Assembly: GCA_003452915.1 (NCBI GenBank) | Contig: DMMZ01000041.1 | Location: 52,962-58,676, forward strand | Length of the DNA stretch: 5,715 nt | Direction: 5' to 3' | Source of the DNA: Clostridiales bacterium | Lineage (GTDB): Bacteria; Bacillota; Clostridia; Oscillospirales; CAG-382 | Shown: positions 1-5,180 of the stretch, piece after piece | Position numbering within the stretch: position 1 is the first letter of the stretch | Layout: each line of letters opens with the position of its first letter | Notes under the pieces: generated by a model | Databases searched by the model: none | What the model saw: the letters and a program-made list of their open reading frames with translations, nothing else | Told to the model about the DNA's origin: nothing | Program-made: the position numbers and the translations under genes

Positions 1-601
1 AATAATTTATAAGCCCTGCGGCAGGGTAGACATTGAGAGATGTCCCACCAATAATAAGCAGATCAGCCTTTCGCAATGTAGCTATTGCTTTATTTACCAC
101 AATATTATCAAGCTGTTCGCCATAAAGAACAACATCAGGTTTAATAATTCCGCCACAGGTGCATCTAGGTATGCTTTTTGTTTCCAAAACTACTTCGAGA
201 GGGTAAAATTTATGACAGTCCATACAATAGTTACTGTAAACACTACCATGCAGCTCAAGGACGTTAATACTACCTGCTTTTTGATGAAGATTATCTATGT
301 TTTGTGTAATAACGGCCTTTAATTTCCCGTCATGTTCAAAACGTGCCAGTGTTATATGAGCTTTATTCGGTTCGGCATCGGCATAAATCATCTTTTCTCG
401 GTAAAATCGGTAGAACTCTTCAGTATACTCAAGAAAAAAGTCATGGCTTAATATAACCTCAGGTGGATATTTGTACTTTTGGTTGTATAACCCGTCTGTG
501 CTTCGGAAATCGGGTATTCCGCTTTCGGTTGAGACACCCGCACCGCCAAAGAAAACAATATTTTGACTCTCGTTAACAAGTCTTTGAAGTTCTTCCTGCA
601 A
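1..601 (-). CDS. cobB: Sir2-family NAD-dependent protein deacylase (sirtuin), C-terminus cut by window edge
   Basis: Sirtuins remove acyl groups from lysines of cytoplasmic proteins, using NAD+ and releasing nicotinamide and O-acetyl-ADP-ribose. I translated 200 codons from a TTG at 601; no stop is reached before the window edge, and roughly 40 residues of a usual 235-245 are missing. Visible family motifs are the NAD-binding GGAGVSTESGIPDFRS (19-34), TQNIDNLHQKAG (99-110), the catalytic histidine in ELHGS (H118), four zinc cysteines (C126, C129, C147, C149), KPDVVLYGE (154-162) and GGTSL. The TTG start is chosen because AGGTGG lies 5 bases upstream, an in-frame TAG sits four codons further up, and the first internal ATG (codon 71) would remove the NAD site. 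I see no Tyr-x-x-Arg pair of the desuccinylase type (Y67-R-E-K70 instead), so deacetylase is the likelier activity, by inference. The gene is divergent from the YitT gene with its own promoter. Confidence 0.93.
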   Translation of the reverse strand, partial: MQEELQRLVNESQNIVFFGGAGVSTESGIPDFRSTDGLYNQKYKYPPEVILSHDFFLEYTEEFYRFYREKMIYADAEPNKAHITLARFEHDGKLKAVITQNIDNLHQKAGSINVLELHGSVYSNYCMDCHKFYPLEVVLETKSIPRCTCGGIIKPDVVLYGEQLDNIVVNKAIATLRKADLLIIGGTSLNVYPAAGLINY

Positions 602-606
602 TATTC

Positions 607-612
607 CCACCT
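607..612 (-). promoter_or_regulatory. Ribosome binding site that fixes the TTG start of the sirtuin
   Basis: On the minus strand AGGTGG lies 5 bases before TTG at 601. The only other in-frame candidate, GTG at 610, overlaps this site and has no Shine-Dalgarno of its own, and TAG follows immediately upstream of it. The TTG is therefore the best-supported start. Confidence 0.7.
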
Positions 613-635
613 ACTATTTTTAATTAATATTATTT

Positions 636-664
636 ATATTAACATACTATTTTAATTGTTTCAA
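636..664 (-). promoter_or_regulatory. Sigma-A type promoter of the sirtuin gene
   Basis: On the minus strand TTGAAA (664-659) is followed by a 17-base spacer and TAATAT (641-636), with TGT directly before the -10 box (extended -10). Transcription would begin near 629, leaving a leader of about 28 bases before the TTG start. The match is judged by consensus only. Confidence 0.7.
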
Positions 665-681
665 TAATAATATATATTTTC

Positions 682-710
682 TTGTAAATTTGTTCTTTTC
701 GTGGTAAAAT
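682..710 (+). promoter_or_regulatory. Sigma-A type promoter of the YitT-family gene
   Basis: TTGTAA (682-687), a 17-base spacer, then TAAAAT (705-710), preceded by TGG (extended -10). Transcription would start near 717, about 48 bases before the ATG. The -35 box lies 17 bases from the oppositely oriented -35 box of the sirtuin, so the two promoters are back to back and could interfere with each other. Confidence 0.7.
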
Positions 711-764
711 ACTTGTACATAGTGACTTTTAAAATAAATACTGGGAAAAGGAACGATCTTAAAT

Positions 765-1628
765 ATGAAGAAAGTATTGGTGAACAGATTAAAAGAATAT
801 TTATTGATTGCTATTTCCTGCTTTATTTATGCGATTGGTGTCAGTCTTTTTCTCGATCCTAATAAGCTTGCTCCTGGTGGCGTTACCGGTATTGCGATTA
901 TAATTTATCACCTGACAGGCTTTGCAACAGGCTCGATGATAATAATTATTAATATCCCTATTATGCTGTTTGCTATTTATAAATTTGGCATAAAGTTGTT
1001 CTTTTCTACTATTTTTGCACTTGTTGTTTCCTCACTTTTTATAAATCTGCTTGCTCCGTTCGAAGCACTTACAATCGATCCATTATTAGCCTCTGTTACA
1101 GGTGCGGTTTTGGTAGGTTTCTCTATCGGTTTGATTTTCAGGGCAGGGGCGACAACGGGTGGTGCGGATATTTTGGTAAAATTGCTCCGTTTAAAGTTCA
1201 GGCACATTAAGACAGGAATTGTTTTTTTATTATTTGACGGGTTGGTTGTAGCGGCCTCTGCAATTTTTTTAAACAATATTGATGCTGCACTTTATGCAGG
1301 AATAGCGGTACTTATTCAGGCAGTGGTGCTAGACCTTGTTTTATACGGAACAGATGGTGCAAGGGTATTATATATTATCAGCGACTACGAAGAAAAAATA
1401 GCAGCCCGATTTATGCAGGAGCTTGATGTAGGAGTAACCTACCTTCAAGGATATGGTGCATATACAAAAAAAGAAAAGCGTGTAATGCTCTGTGCAATGC
1501 GTAAGCAACAGCTTCCGCGTGCTCGTGAGATTGTTTTACAGGTGGACGAAGAAGCTTTTATGATTATTTCCAGTGCAAATCAAGTATTCGGAGAGGGTTT
1601 CCGAAGGCATGACAGTGTGGATTTATAG
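765..1628 (+). CDS. YitT-family integral membrane protein with C-terminal DUF2179 domain
   Basis: This 287-residue protein matches the YitT/YpjC/YvjA-type family of Firmicutes, usually 280-300 residues; its biochemical role is not established. Six hydrophobic segments fall near residues 12-30, 42-72 (long, perhaps with a kink), 79-96, 108-126, 151-169 and 173-193. Family hallmarks are PNKLAPGGVTG (32-42) after the first helix and RAGATTGGADIL (126-137) after the fourth. The soluble part from about 200 onward is DUF2179-like, with GVTYLQGYGAYTKKEK (223-238) and a tail around VFGEGF (274-279), probably cytoplasmic. The nearest Shine-Dalgarno, AAGGA at 748-752, is 12 bases from the ATG, which is a little far. 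Even so, this ATG gives the charged MKK N-terminus expected ahead of the first helix. The gene is complete, looks monocistronic and converges on the propeller-like gene. Family assignment is firm; a transport or sensing role would be guesswork. Confidence 0.92.
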   Translation: MKKVLVNRLKEYLLIAISCFIYAIGVSLFLDPNKLAPGGVTGIAIIIYHLTGFATGSMIIIINIPIMLFAIYKFGIKLFFSTIFALVVSSLFINLLAPFEALTIDPLLASVTGAVLVGFSIGLIFRAGATTGGADILVKLLRLKFRHIKTGIVFLLFDGLVVAASAIFLNNIDAALYAGIAVLIQAVVLDLVLYGTDGARVLYIISDYEEKIAARFMQELDVGVTYLQGYGAYTKKEKRVMLCAMRKQQLPRAREIVLQVDEEAFMIISSANQVFGEGFRRHDSVDL

Positions 1629-1636
1629 AAAATGAA

Positions 1637-1678
1637 AAAGAGCTGCGTTTTCGATTTTAGTCGTTAACACTGCTCTTT
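1637..1678. terminator. Stem-loop between convergent genes, probable bidirectional terminator
   Basis: AAAGAGC (1637-1643) pairs with GCTCTTT (1672-1678), and a few inner pairs (GTT/AAC) extend the stem past mismatches. On the minus strand the stem runs into TTTTTCATTTT, a reasonable T-tract for ending the propeller-like gene. On the plus strand the following T-run is interrupted, so termination of the YitT transcript would be weaker. The loop is long, which lowers confidence. Confidence 0.55.
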
Positions 1679-1684
1679 AAGGAT

Positions 1685-1924
1685 TTATTTATATTTAAGT
1701 ATATACGAAATATAGTCCATATTCTCTGCAAAAATTAATATATAATCTCCTGCGAATTGAACAGAATCGATTTGACGATCAAAATTATACGAATATTGTT
1801 TTATTTCCTTAAAAGAGGATGCATTATATATTGTAATTGAACCATTTATATCCTGAAGTTTAATATCGTTATAAAAATTGTTTACGGAAACTTTTACAAT
1901 ATATTTCCCGTCTGGTGAATACAT
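1685..1924 (-). CDS. C-terminal remnant of the propeller-like protein (79 residues from first ATG)
   Basis: From its first ATG the frame encodes 79 residues beginning MYSPDGKY, a strand-turn motif typical of propeller blades, and ending DYISYILKYK. No Shine-Dalgarno precedes this ATG at a useful distance. The same frame is open for at least 49 further codons upstream (to about 2071), including VYGVIWAINSDEPYFGRFD, which resembles the end of the upstream product. It is therefore unlikely to be an independent small gene and more likely the displaced C-terminus of the gene starting at 3561. If the frameshift is real, it is probably not translated efficiently. Its end lies 6 bases from the intergenic stem-loop. 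Confidence 0.55.
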   Translation of the reverse strand: MYSPDGKYIVKVSVNNFYNDIKLQDINGSITIYNASSFKEIKQYSYNFDRQIDSVQFAGDYILIFAENMDYISYILKYK

Positions 1925-1983
1925 TAACTCAGAATTATCATATTCCGATCCGGTTATAAGTTTAATAATATTATTGGGATTAT

Positions 1984-3561
1984 TTATATCAAATCGTCCG
2001 AAGTACGGTTCATCGGAATTAATAGCCCAGATAACACCATAAACAAAACCGTCACAATAACCGTTATCATAATTAAGTACTTTTCGTCGGACGAATATAG
2101 AAATTGTGAATAAGGTAGTTCAGTTTTATCTTTTAGATTTAACAAATCGATATTTTTCATATCATCTATCCTGAAGCGACCATATAGATCATCATTCGAG
2201 GTTGTGCCATAAATATACCCATAAATATACTTTTGTGCATATATCTTATTAAAATAGTCAATTGTTTTGTTTGTTTTAGGATTATAACTTGCACAGCCAA
2301 GGAAATCTCCTCCCGCAGTTACATTAAAATAGAGTTCGTCTCCAACAAAGAAAGCCACACTTGCAAAATGATAATCTTTAAAGTCATAATTTTCATCTTC
2401 AGTAAAGACAAATGCATCGTATACAAGAATATCGATTTCCGAAACATTGTCATGCAAGAAAAGATCATCGTTTTGATAAAATGTTTCATATTGTCCTGAT
2501 TCGATTTTCAAACTATTGTAATTACCAGCATCTTGATTAATAACAAGGGTATCGTTAATTTTACCTGTGGAATCAATGGTTAATTTATACCATGCATAAT
2601 ATGTGTTGTCATTATATGGGCTACTCACTAATATACCAAATAGAATATTATTATTATCTATGAAATATCCACTTAAACCTCCCATTATTCTATATCCTTT
2701 TGAACGGATGTCTGTCAATTGGTGACTATCGTAAATTAGTTTACCGCTTGTGATATCAATAAAATCTATTTTTAAATTTGTAGGACGCCAATTATATATA
2801 TGAGTACCGGGATCGAAGTAATCAGGCAATACACTTACAATAGCGACGGTAGTTTCAGATATTGGAAAATTTGAATATACGATACGCCCTTCTCCAATAA
2901 GAGAACCTAAATCTAATTCGTTCATACCTTTGGTACTAACAGCTATTGGATATTCATCTGCGTATTTACCGAAAACAACGTTTTCTTGTACTTTTTCCCA
3001 TGCATCCTCTAATGAATAATAGTTCGATATAGTTATTTGTCCATCTATTAATATATATTTATGTTCGTCTTTATTAAGAGAACCGTATAAAATAGTGACA
3101 TATTTTTCTTTGTTATTCGTAAAGGTAACAATAAAAGTTGCGGAATACAATTTGAATTCATTAAAATAATTATATACACGCTCATTCATCAGGTAGTACA
3201 TGCTGTCAACAGTTCCGTATTCGGTTAACTTGTTTTTACAAAACCAATCCATTAACGGGTATATTATTTCACCCACGTTAGCTTTACGTGAAAAAACAGT
3301 TGTAACTTCACCTCCTACAAGCATCTGAGTAGGTGTTTTTTCCTCAACTATCGATTCTTCGGATTGCGATTCTGTGTAAGAAACAGATGATTCTATTAAA
3401 AAAACTGTACTTTCTGTCTTAAAGTAGTCAGAGGTTTCGGTCAAGTCGGTGTTATCATTCTTATTATCAAAAACAATTATTATAATAAAAAAACAAATTG
3501 CAAGTAATAAAGACGATATTATTAAAAAGTACCTCTTTGATAAAGATTTAATAATCTTCAT
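1984..3561 (-). CDS. N-terminal 525-residue part of the propeller-like membrane-anchored protein (function unknown)
   Basis: The start is well supported: AGGAGG (3568-3573) lies 6 bases before ATG. Residues 1-10 are basic (KIIKSLSKR), 11-31 form one hydrophobic helix with no lipobox cysteine in a proper context, and 33-77 are a Ser/Thr/Glu-rich linker. This suggests an N-in signal anchor with the rest outside the cell. Residues 78-200 look like a separate small domain; from about 205 onward short strand-turn units rich in Tyr, Asp and Gly follow, as in a beta-propeller. The last 25 or so residues (from about ITVIVTVLF) look like a second membrane helix but probably come from reading out of frame after the frameshift, so they should not be trusted as topology. 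Base composition is more AT-rich than in the glycolytic genes, with many AAT/ATA/TAT codons. No neighbour suggests a function. Confidence 0.7.
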   Translation of the reverse strand: MKIIKSLSKRYFLIISSLLLAICFFIIIIVFDNKNDNTDLTETSDYFKTESTVFLIESSVSYTESQSEESIVEEKTPTQMLVGGEVTTVFSRKANVGEIIYPLMDWFCKNKLTEYGTVDSMYYLMNERVYNYFNEFKLYSATFIVTFTNNKEKYVTILYGSLNKDEHKYILIDGQITISNYYSLEDAWEKVQENVVFGKYADEYPIAVSTKGMNELDLGSLIGEGRIVYSNFPISETTVAIVSVLPDYFDPGTHIYNWRPTNLKIDFIDITSGKLIYDSHQLTDIRSKGYRIMGGLSGYFIDNNNILFGILVSSPYNDNTYYAWYKLTIDSTGKINDTLVINQDAGNYNSLKIESGQYETFYQNDDLFLHDNVSEIDILVYDAFVFTEDENYDFKDYHFASVAFFVGDELYFNVTAGGDFLGCASYNPKTNKTIDYFNKIYAQKYIYGYIYGTTSNDDLYGRFRIDDMKNIDLLNLKDKTELPYSQFLYSSDEKYLIMITVIVTVLFMVLSGLLIPMNRTSDDLI

Positions 3562-3567
3562 AATGCG

Positions 3568-3573
3568 CCTCCT
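3568..3573 (-). promoter_or_regulatory. Consensus ribosome binding site of the propeller-like gene
   Basis: A perfect AGGAGG on the minus strand, 6 bases before the ATG at 3561. Its intactness shows that the translation start has not decayed even though the reading frame is broken downstream. Confidence 0.85.
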
Positions 3574-3593
3574 ATTTATATTTTTATGTTCTG

Positions 3594-3622
3594 CTTATAC
3601 TACATTGTGTTAATGTAAAACA
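3594..3622 (-). promoter_or_regulatory. Weak candidate promoter of the propeller-like gene
   Basis: On the minus strand TGTTTT (3622-3617), a 17-base spacer and TATAAG (3599-3594) would start transcription near 3588, about 27 bases before the ATG, a leader like those of the sirtuin and phosphofructokinase genes. The -35 box is poor and there is no TGn extension, so this is the best available candidate rather than a confident call. Confidence 0.3.
3601..3617. repeat. 17-bp inverted repeat, possible operator
   Basis: TACATT and AATGTA are perfect inverted arms separated by GTGTT. The element fills the spacer of the candidate promoter of the propeller-like gene, a position where a repressor could act. 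In such AT-rich DNA six-base arms can arise by chance. Confidence 0.35.
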
Positions 3623-3720
3623 TTTTTCTAATAACGACTGACTACGATTAAAAAATAATTAATATCTATATCATAATAGTGGGGAATAAAGGCAAAAAAG
3701 TTTCAACGATTTAAAATATA

Positions 3721-3750
3721 AAAAGAAGCCGATTGCTCGACTTCTTTTTT
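3721..3750 (-). terminator. Rho-independent terminator of the phosphofructokinase gene
   Basis: On the minus strand an AAAAGAAG/CTTCTTTT stem, a T-G wobble, and CGA/TCG close a GCAA tetraloop of the stable GNRA type. A T-rich run, TTTTTATATTTT, follows. It lies just past the phosphofructokinase stop codon (3767) and upstream of the propeller-like gene, so the two minus-strand genes are probably separate transcription units. Confidence 0.85.
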
Positions 3751-3766
3751 TATATAGAAATATAAT

Positions 3767-5011
3767 TTACGCTTTAACCTTTTTGAGTTTTACAAACTTG
3801 GGAAGACCATCCTCTTTAATCATATCAGGTTCACCCTGGATAAGCGGAAGTGCGTATTCGATAAACTTGTCGTTAAGACCATCTTTTGTTTCATTTAGCC
3901 ATTCTGCTGGGATTTTCTTCTCTGTATTTGCGACTATTGTAAGGTCAAAAAGCTTTATATTGCAAACATATTTGCCGTCAACATAACTTCTTTCAAAGCC
4001 AACCATTTTGTCGGTAATACCAGCAGTTGCGTTCTCAACAGCAGCTTTGCCGGATGCGAAAGATTCTTCAATGTCAGCCTTGGAAGCACAGTGAGCAGCG
4101 CATCTTTGAAGAAGGCTAAGCTCTATACCTCTAACCTTTGCACCTGTCTGCTCTTTCACATAATTTGCAAGGAATGAAGCAAGACCGCCAAGCTGTGCAT
4201 GACCAAAGGAATCCTTTGTTTGTGCAAGGTCTGCACCGTATTCGGAGATGTATTTGCCGTCTTTATCCTTAATACCCTCGGAAACTGCTATAATGCACTT
4301 GCCGTTCTTCGCATAAATCGCCTTAACCTTTGCAATAAAGCTTTCTATGTCAAAGTTTACCTCAGGGATATATATAAGGTCAGGACCGTTTCCCTTGTAG
4401 GAAGCTAATGCCGCAGCAGCAGTAAGCCAGCCTGCATTTCTGCCCATTATTTCAACAACAGTGATCATTCCTGTGTCGTAAACTCGTGCGTCGTGGTAAA
4501 TCTCCATAAGAGAAGTAGCAATATACTTAGCAGCAGAGCCATATCCGGGGCAGTGGTCTGTGCCTGTAAGGTCGTTGTCGATTGTCTTGGGAATACCCAT
4601 TACGCGGCACTCGTAACCGTTCTTGAGCATAAACTTGGAAATCTTGTTGCAGGTATCCATTGAATCATTTCCGCCGTTGTAGAAGAAATAACGAACATCG
4701 TATTTCTTGAATATTTCAAGAATACACTTGTAATCCGTGTCATCTACGTCTGGGCTCTTAATCTTGTAACGGCAGGAGCCGAGTGCGGAGGAGGGAGTTT
4801 GCAGCATGAGTGCAAGCTCGGAAGCATCCTCTTTGCTCATATCGATAAGGTTGTCGTTAAGAACACCCTTTATGCCGTTAAGAGCGCCATAAACTTTTGT
4901 TATATTTTCGTTTTCGAGAGCTGTCTTGATACAGCCGTATGCACTGGCGTTTATAACCGAAGTCGGTCCGCCTGACTGTCCTATAATACACGCGCCTTTT
5001 AATTGATTCAT
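3767..5011 (-). CDS. pfp: 6-phosphofructokinase, pyrophosphate-dependent type
   Basis: This 414-residue cytoplasmic enzyme phosphorylates fructose 6-phosphate to fructose 1,6-bisphosphate. Motifs numbered from the chosen start are GQSGGPT (11-17, phosphate-binding loop), GGNDS (113-117), PKTIDND (141-147, with the catalytic Asp in TIDND), MGRNAG (189-194), PE (216-217), SEG (244-246) and LQRCAAHCASKAD (301-313). In this family Asp after GG-x (D116) and Lys before TIDND (K142) mark pyrophosphate users, whereas ATP enzymes typically carry Gly at both places. The reaction would thus be reversible and use PPi, inferred from signature residues. An ATG at 5098 would add 29 residues, but the best promoter starts transcription near 5041, inside that extension, and GGAAAGG (5022-5028) sits 10 bases before the ATG at 5011, which is followed directly by the conserved MNQLKGACIIGQSGG. 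The gene is divergent from the aldolase and ends at a strong terminator. Confidence 0.93.
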   Translation of the reverse strand: MNQLKGACIIGQSGGPTSVINASAYGCIKTALENENITKVYGALNGIKGVLNDNLIDMSKEDASELALMLQTPSSALGSCRYKIKSPDVDDTDYKCILEIFKKYDVRYFFYNGGNDSMDTCNKISKFMLKNGYECRVMGIPKTIDNDLTGTDHCPGYGSAAKYIATSLMEIYHDARVYDTGMITVVEIMGRNAGWLTAAAALASYKGNGPDLIYIPEVNFDIESFIAKVKAIYAKNGKCIIAVSEGIKDKDGKYISEYGADLAQTKDSFGHAQLGGLASFLANYVKEQTGAKVRGIELSLLQRCAAHCASKADIEESFASGKAAVENATAGITDKMVGFERSYVDGKYVCNIKLFDLTIVANTEKKIPAEWLNETKDGLNDKFIEYALPLIQGEPDMIKEDGLPKFVKLKKVKA

Positions 5012-5021
5012 AATTATTCTG

Positions 5022-5028
5022 CCTTTCC
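5022..5028 (-). promoter_or_regulatory. Ribosome binding site supporting the shorter phosphofructokinase start
   Basis: GGAAAGG on the minus strand ends 10 bases before the ATG at 5011. Together with the promoter whose predicted transcription start is near 5041, it favours this ATG over the one at 5098. Confidence 0.6.
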
Positions 5029-5047
5029 ATTTTTCAAATCTTTTACC

Positions 5048-5076
5048 ATAATAGCACAGTTTTTCCCAAAAATCAA
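5048..5076 (-). promoter_or_regulatory. Promoter of the phosphofructokinase gene
   Basis: On the minus strand TTGATT (5076-5071), a 17-base spacer and TATTAT (5053-5048), with TGC directly before the -10 box (extended -10). Predicted transcription start is near 5041, giving a leader of about 30 bases to the ATG at 5011. Confidence 0.75.
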
Positions 5077-5098
5077 TTGTTTTTACCAAAAAAATCAA
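5059..5098 (-). repeat. Imperfect direct repeat over the phosphofructokinase promoter
   Basis: Minus-strand copies TTGATTTTTTTGGTAAAAAC (5098-5079) and TTGATTTTTGGGAAAAAC (5076-5059) differ by a two-base length change in the T-run and one substitution. They begin 22 bases apart, about two helical turns. The second copy contains the -35 box and part of the spacer, so the pair could be a tandem regulator site or a local duplication. Confidence 0.5.
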
Positions 5099-5117
5099 TA
5101 TGAATGTCTAATAGCTA

Positions 5118-5146
5118 TTGACATATACTCCAAATACTGCTAAAAT
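5118..5146 (+). promoter_or_regulatory. Strong promoter of the aldolase gene
   Basis: A perfect TTGACA (5118-5123), a 17-base spacer and TAAAAT (5141-5146), with TGC directly before the -10 box (extended -10). Transcription would start near 5153, about 28 bases before the ATG. This is the closest match to consensus in the window, fitting a highly expressed glycolytic gene. Confidence 0.85.
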
Positions 5147-5153
5147 ATTTTAG
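5140..5153. repeat. Perfect 14-bp palindrome over the aldolase -10 box and start site
   Basis: CTAAAATATTTTAG is its own reverse complement and covers the -10 hexamer to the predicted transcription start. Its position would suit a repressor site, but its AT-richness makes chance or promoter melting alternative explanations. Confidence 0.4.
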
Positions 5154-5180
5154 TTAATAAAAACAAAGGAGATTAATTAT

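Larger units (their letters stand above)
1685..3561 (-). pseudogene. Membrane-anchored beta-propeller-like protein gene split by a one-base frameshift
   Basis: I read the two minus-strand reading frames here as one gene. The downstream frame stays open and sensible well upstream of its first ATG (1924), back to about 2071, and that extension resembles the end of the upstream product. YGRF-RIDD...FLYSSDEKYL in the upstream frame parallels FGRF-DINN...LMYSPDGKYI in the downstream frame, as tandem blades of one propeller would. The span is 1877 bases, one short of 626 codons, so a single lost base explains the break. The shift must lie between the last stop in the downstream frame (near 2113) and the upstream stop (1984); similarity places it near 2066-2085, around GAAAAG and TTAATTATG. 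The intact product would have about 625 residues: a short cytoplasmic tail, one membrane helix, an acidic Ser/Thr linker and a large outer domain. I do not recognise a named family. A sequencing or assembly error is a real alternative to true decay. Confidence 0.75.

Noticed and set aside
602..764. Possible small RNA or riboswitch in the sirtuin/YitT spacer
   Set aside because: The spacer is short, AT-rich and filled by two divergent promoters and leaders. No conserved aptamer-like structure was recognised.
977..1276. Open frame of 99 codons on the minus strand inside the YitT-family gene
   Set aside because: It lies antisense and fully inside a well-supported membrane protein gene, has no ribosome site noted, and its product resembles no family.
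1984..2068. C-terminal membrane helix of the 525-residue product, suggesting a two-helix topology
   Set aside because: The segment overlaps in-frame propeller-like coding sequence in the other frame, so the hydrophobic stretch is most likely read out of frame.
2065..2090. Programmed -1 ribosomal frameshift
   Set aside because: No canonical X XXY YYZ heptamer and no obvious downstream stem or pseudoknot was seen. GAA AAG allows only the second codon to re-pair well, so a simple base loss is preferred.
2233..2499. Open frame of 88 codons on the plus strand antisense to the propeller-like gene
   Set aside because: It is contained within the coding frame of the minus-strand gene, and its Ile/Lys/Cys-rich product is typical of AT-rich shadow frames.
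3623..3720. Possible small gene or RNA in the AT-rich spacer upstream of the propeller-like gene
   Set aside because: No open frame with a ribosome site and no stable stem beyond the pfk terminator could be seen on either strand.
3783..3986. Open frame of 67 codons on the plus strand antisense to the phosphofructokinase C-terminus
   Set aside because: It is a shadow of a conserved enzyme gene with no start signals.
4199..4408. Open frame of 69 codons on the plus strand antisense to the phosphofructokinase
   Set aside because: It is a shadow of a conserved enzyme gene with no supporting ribosome site or recognisable product.
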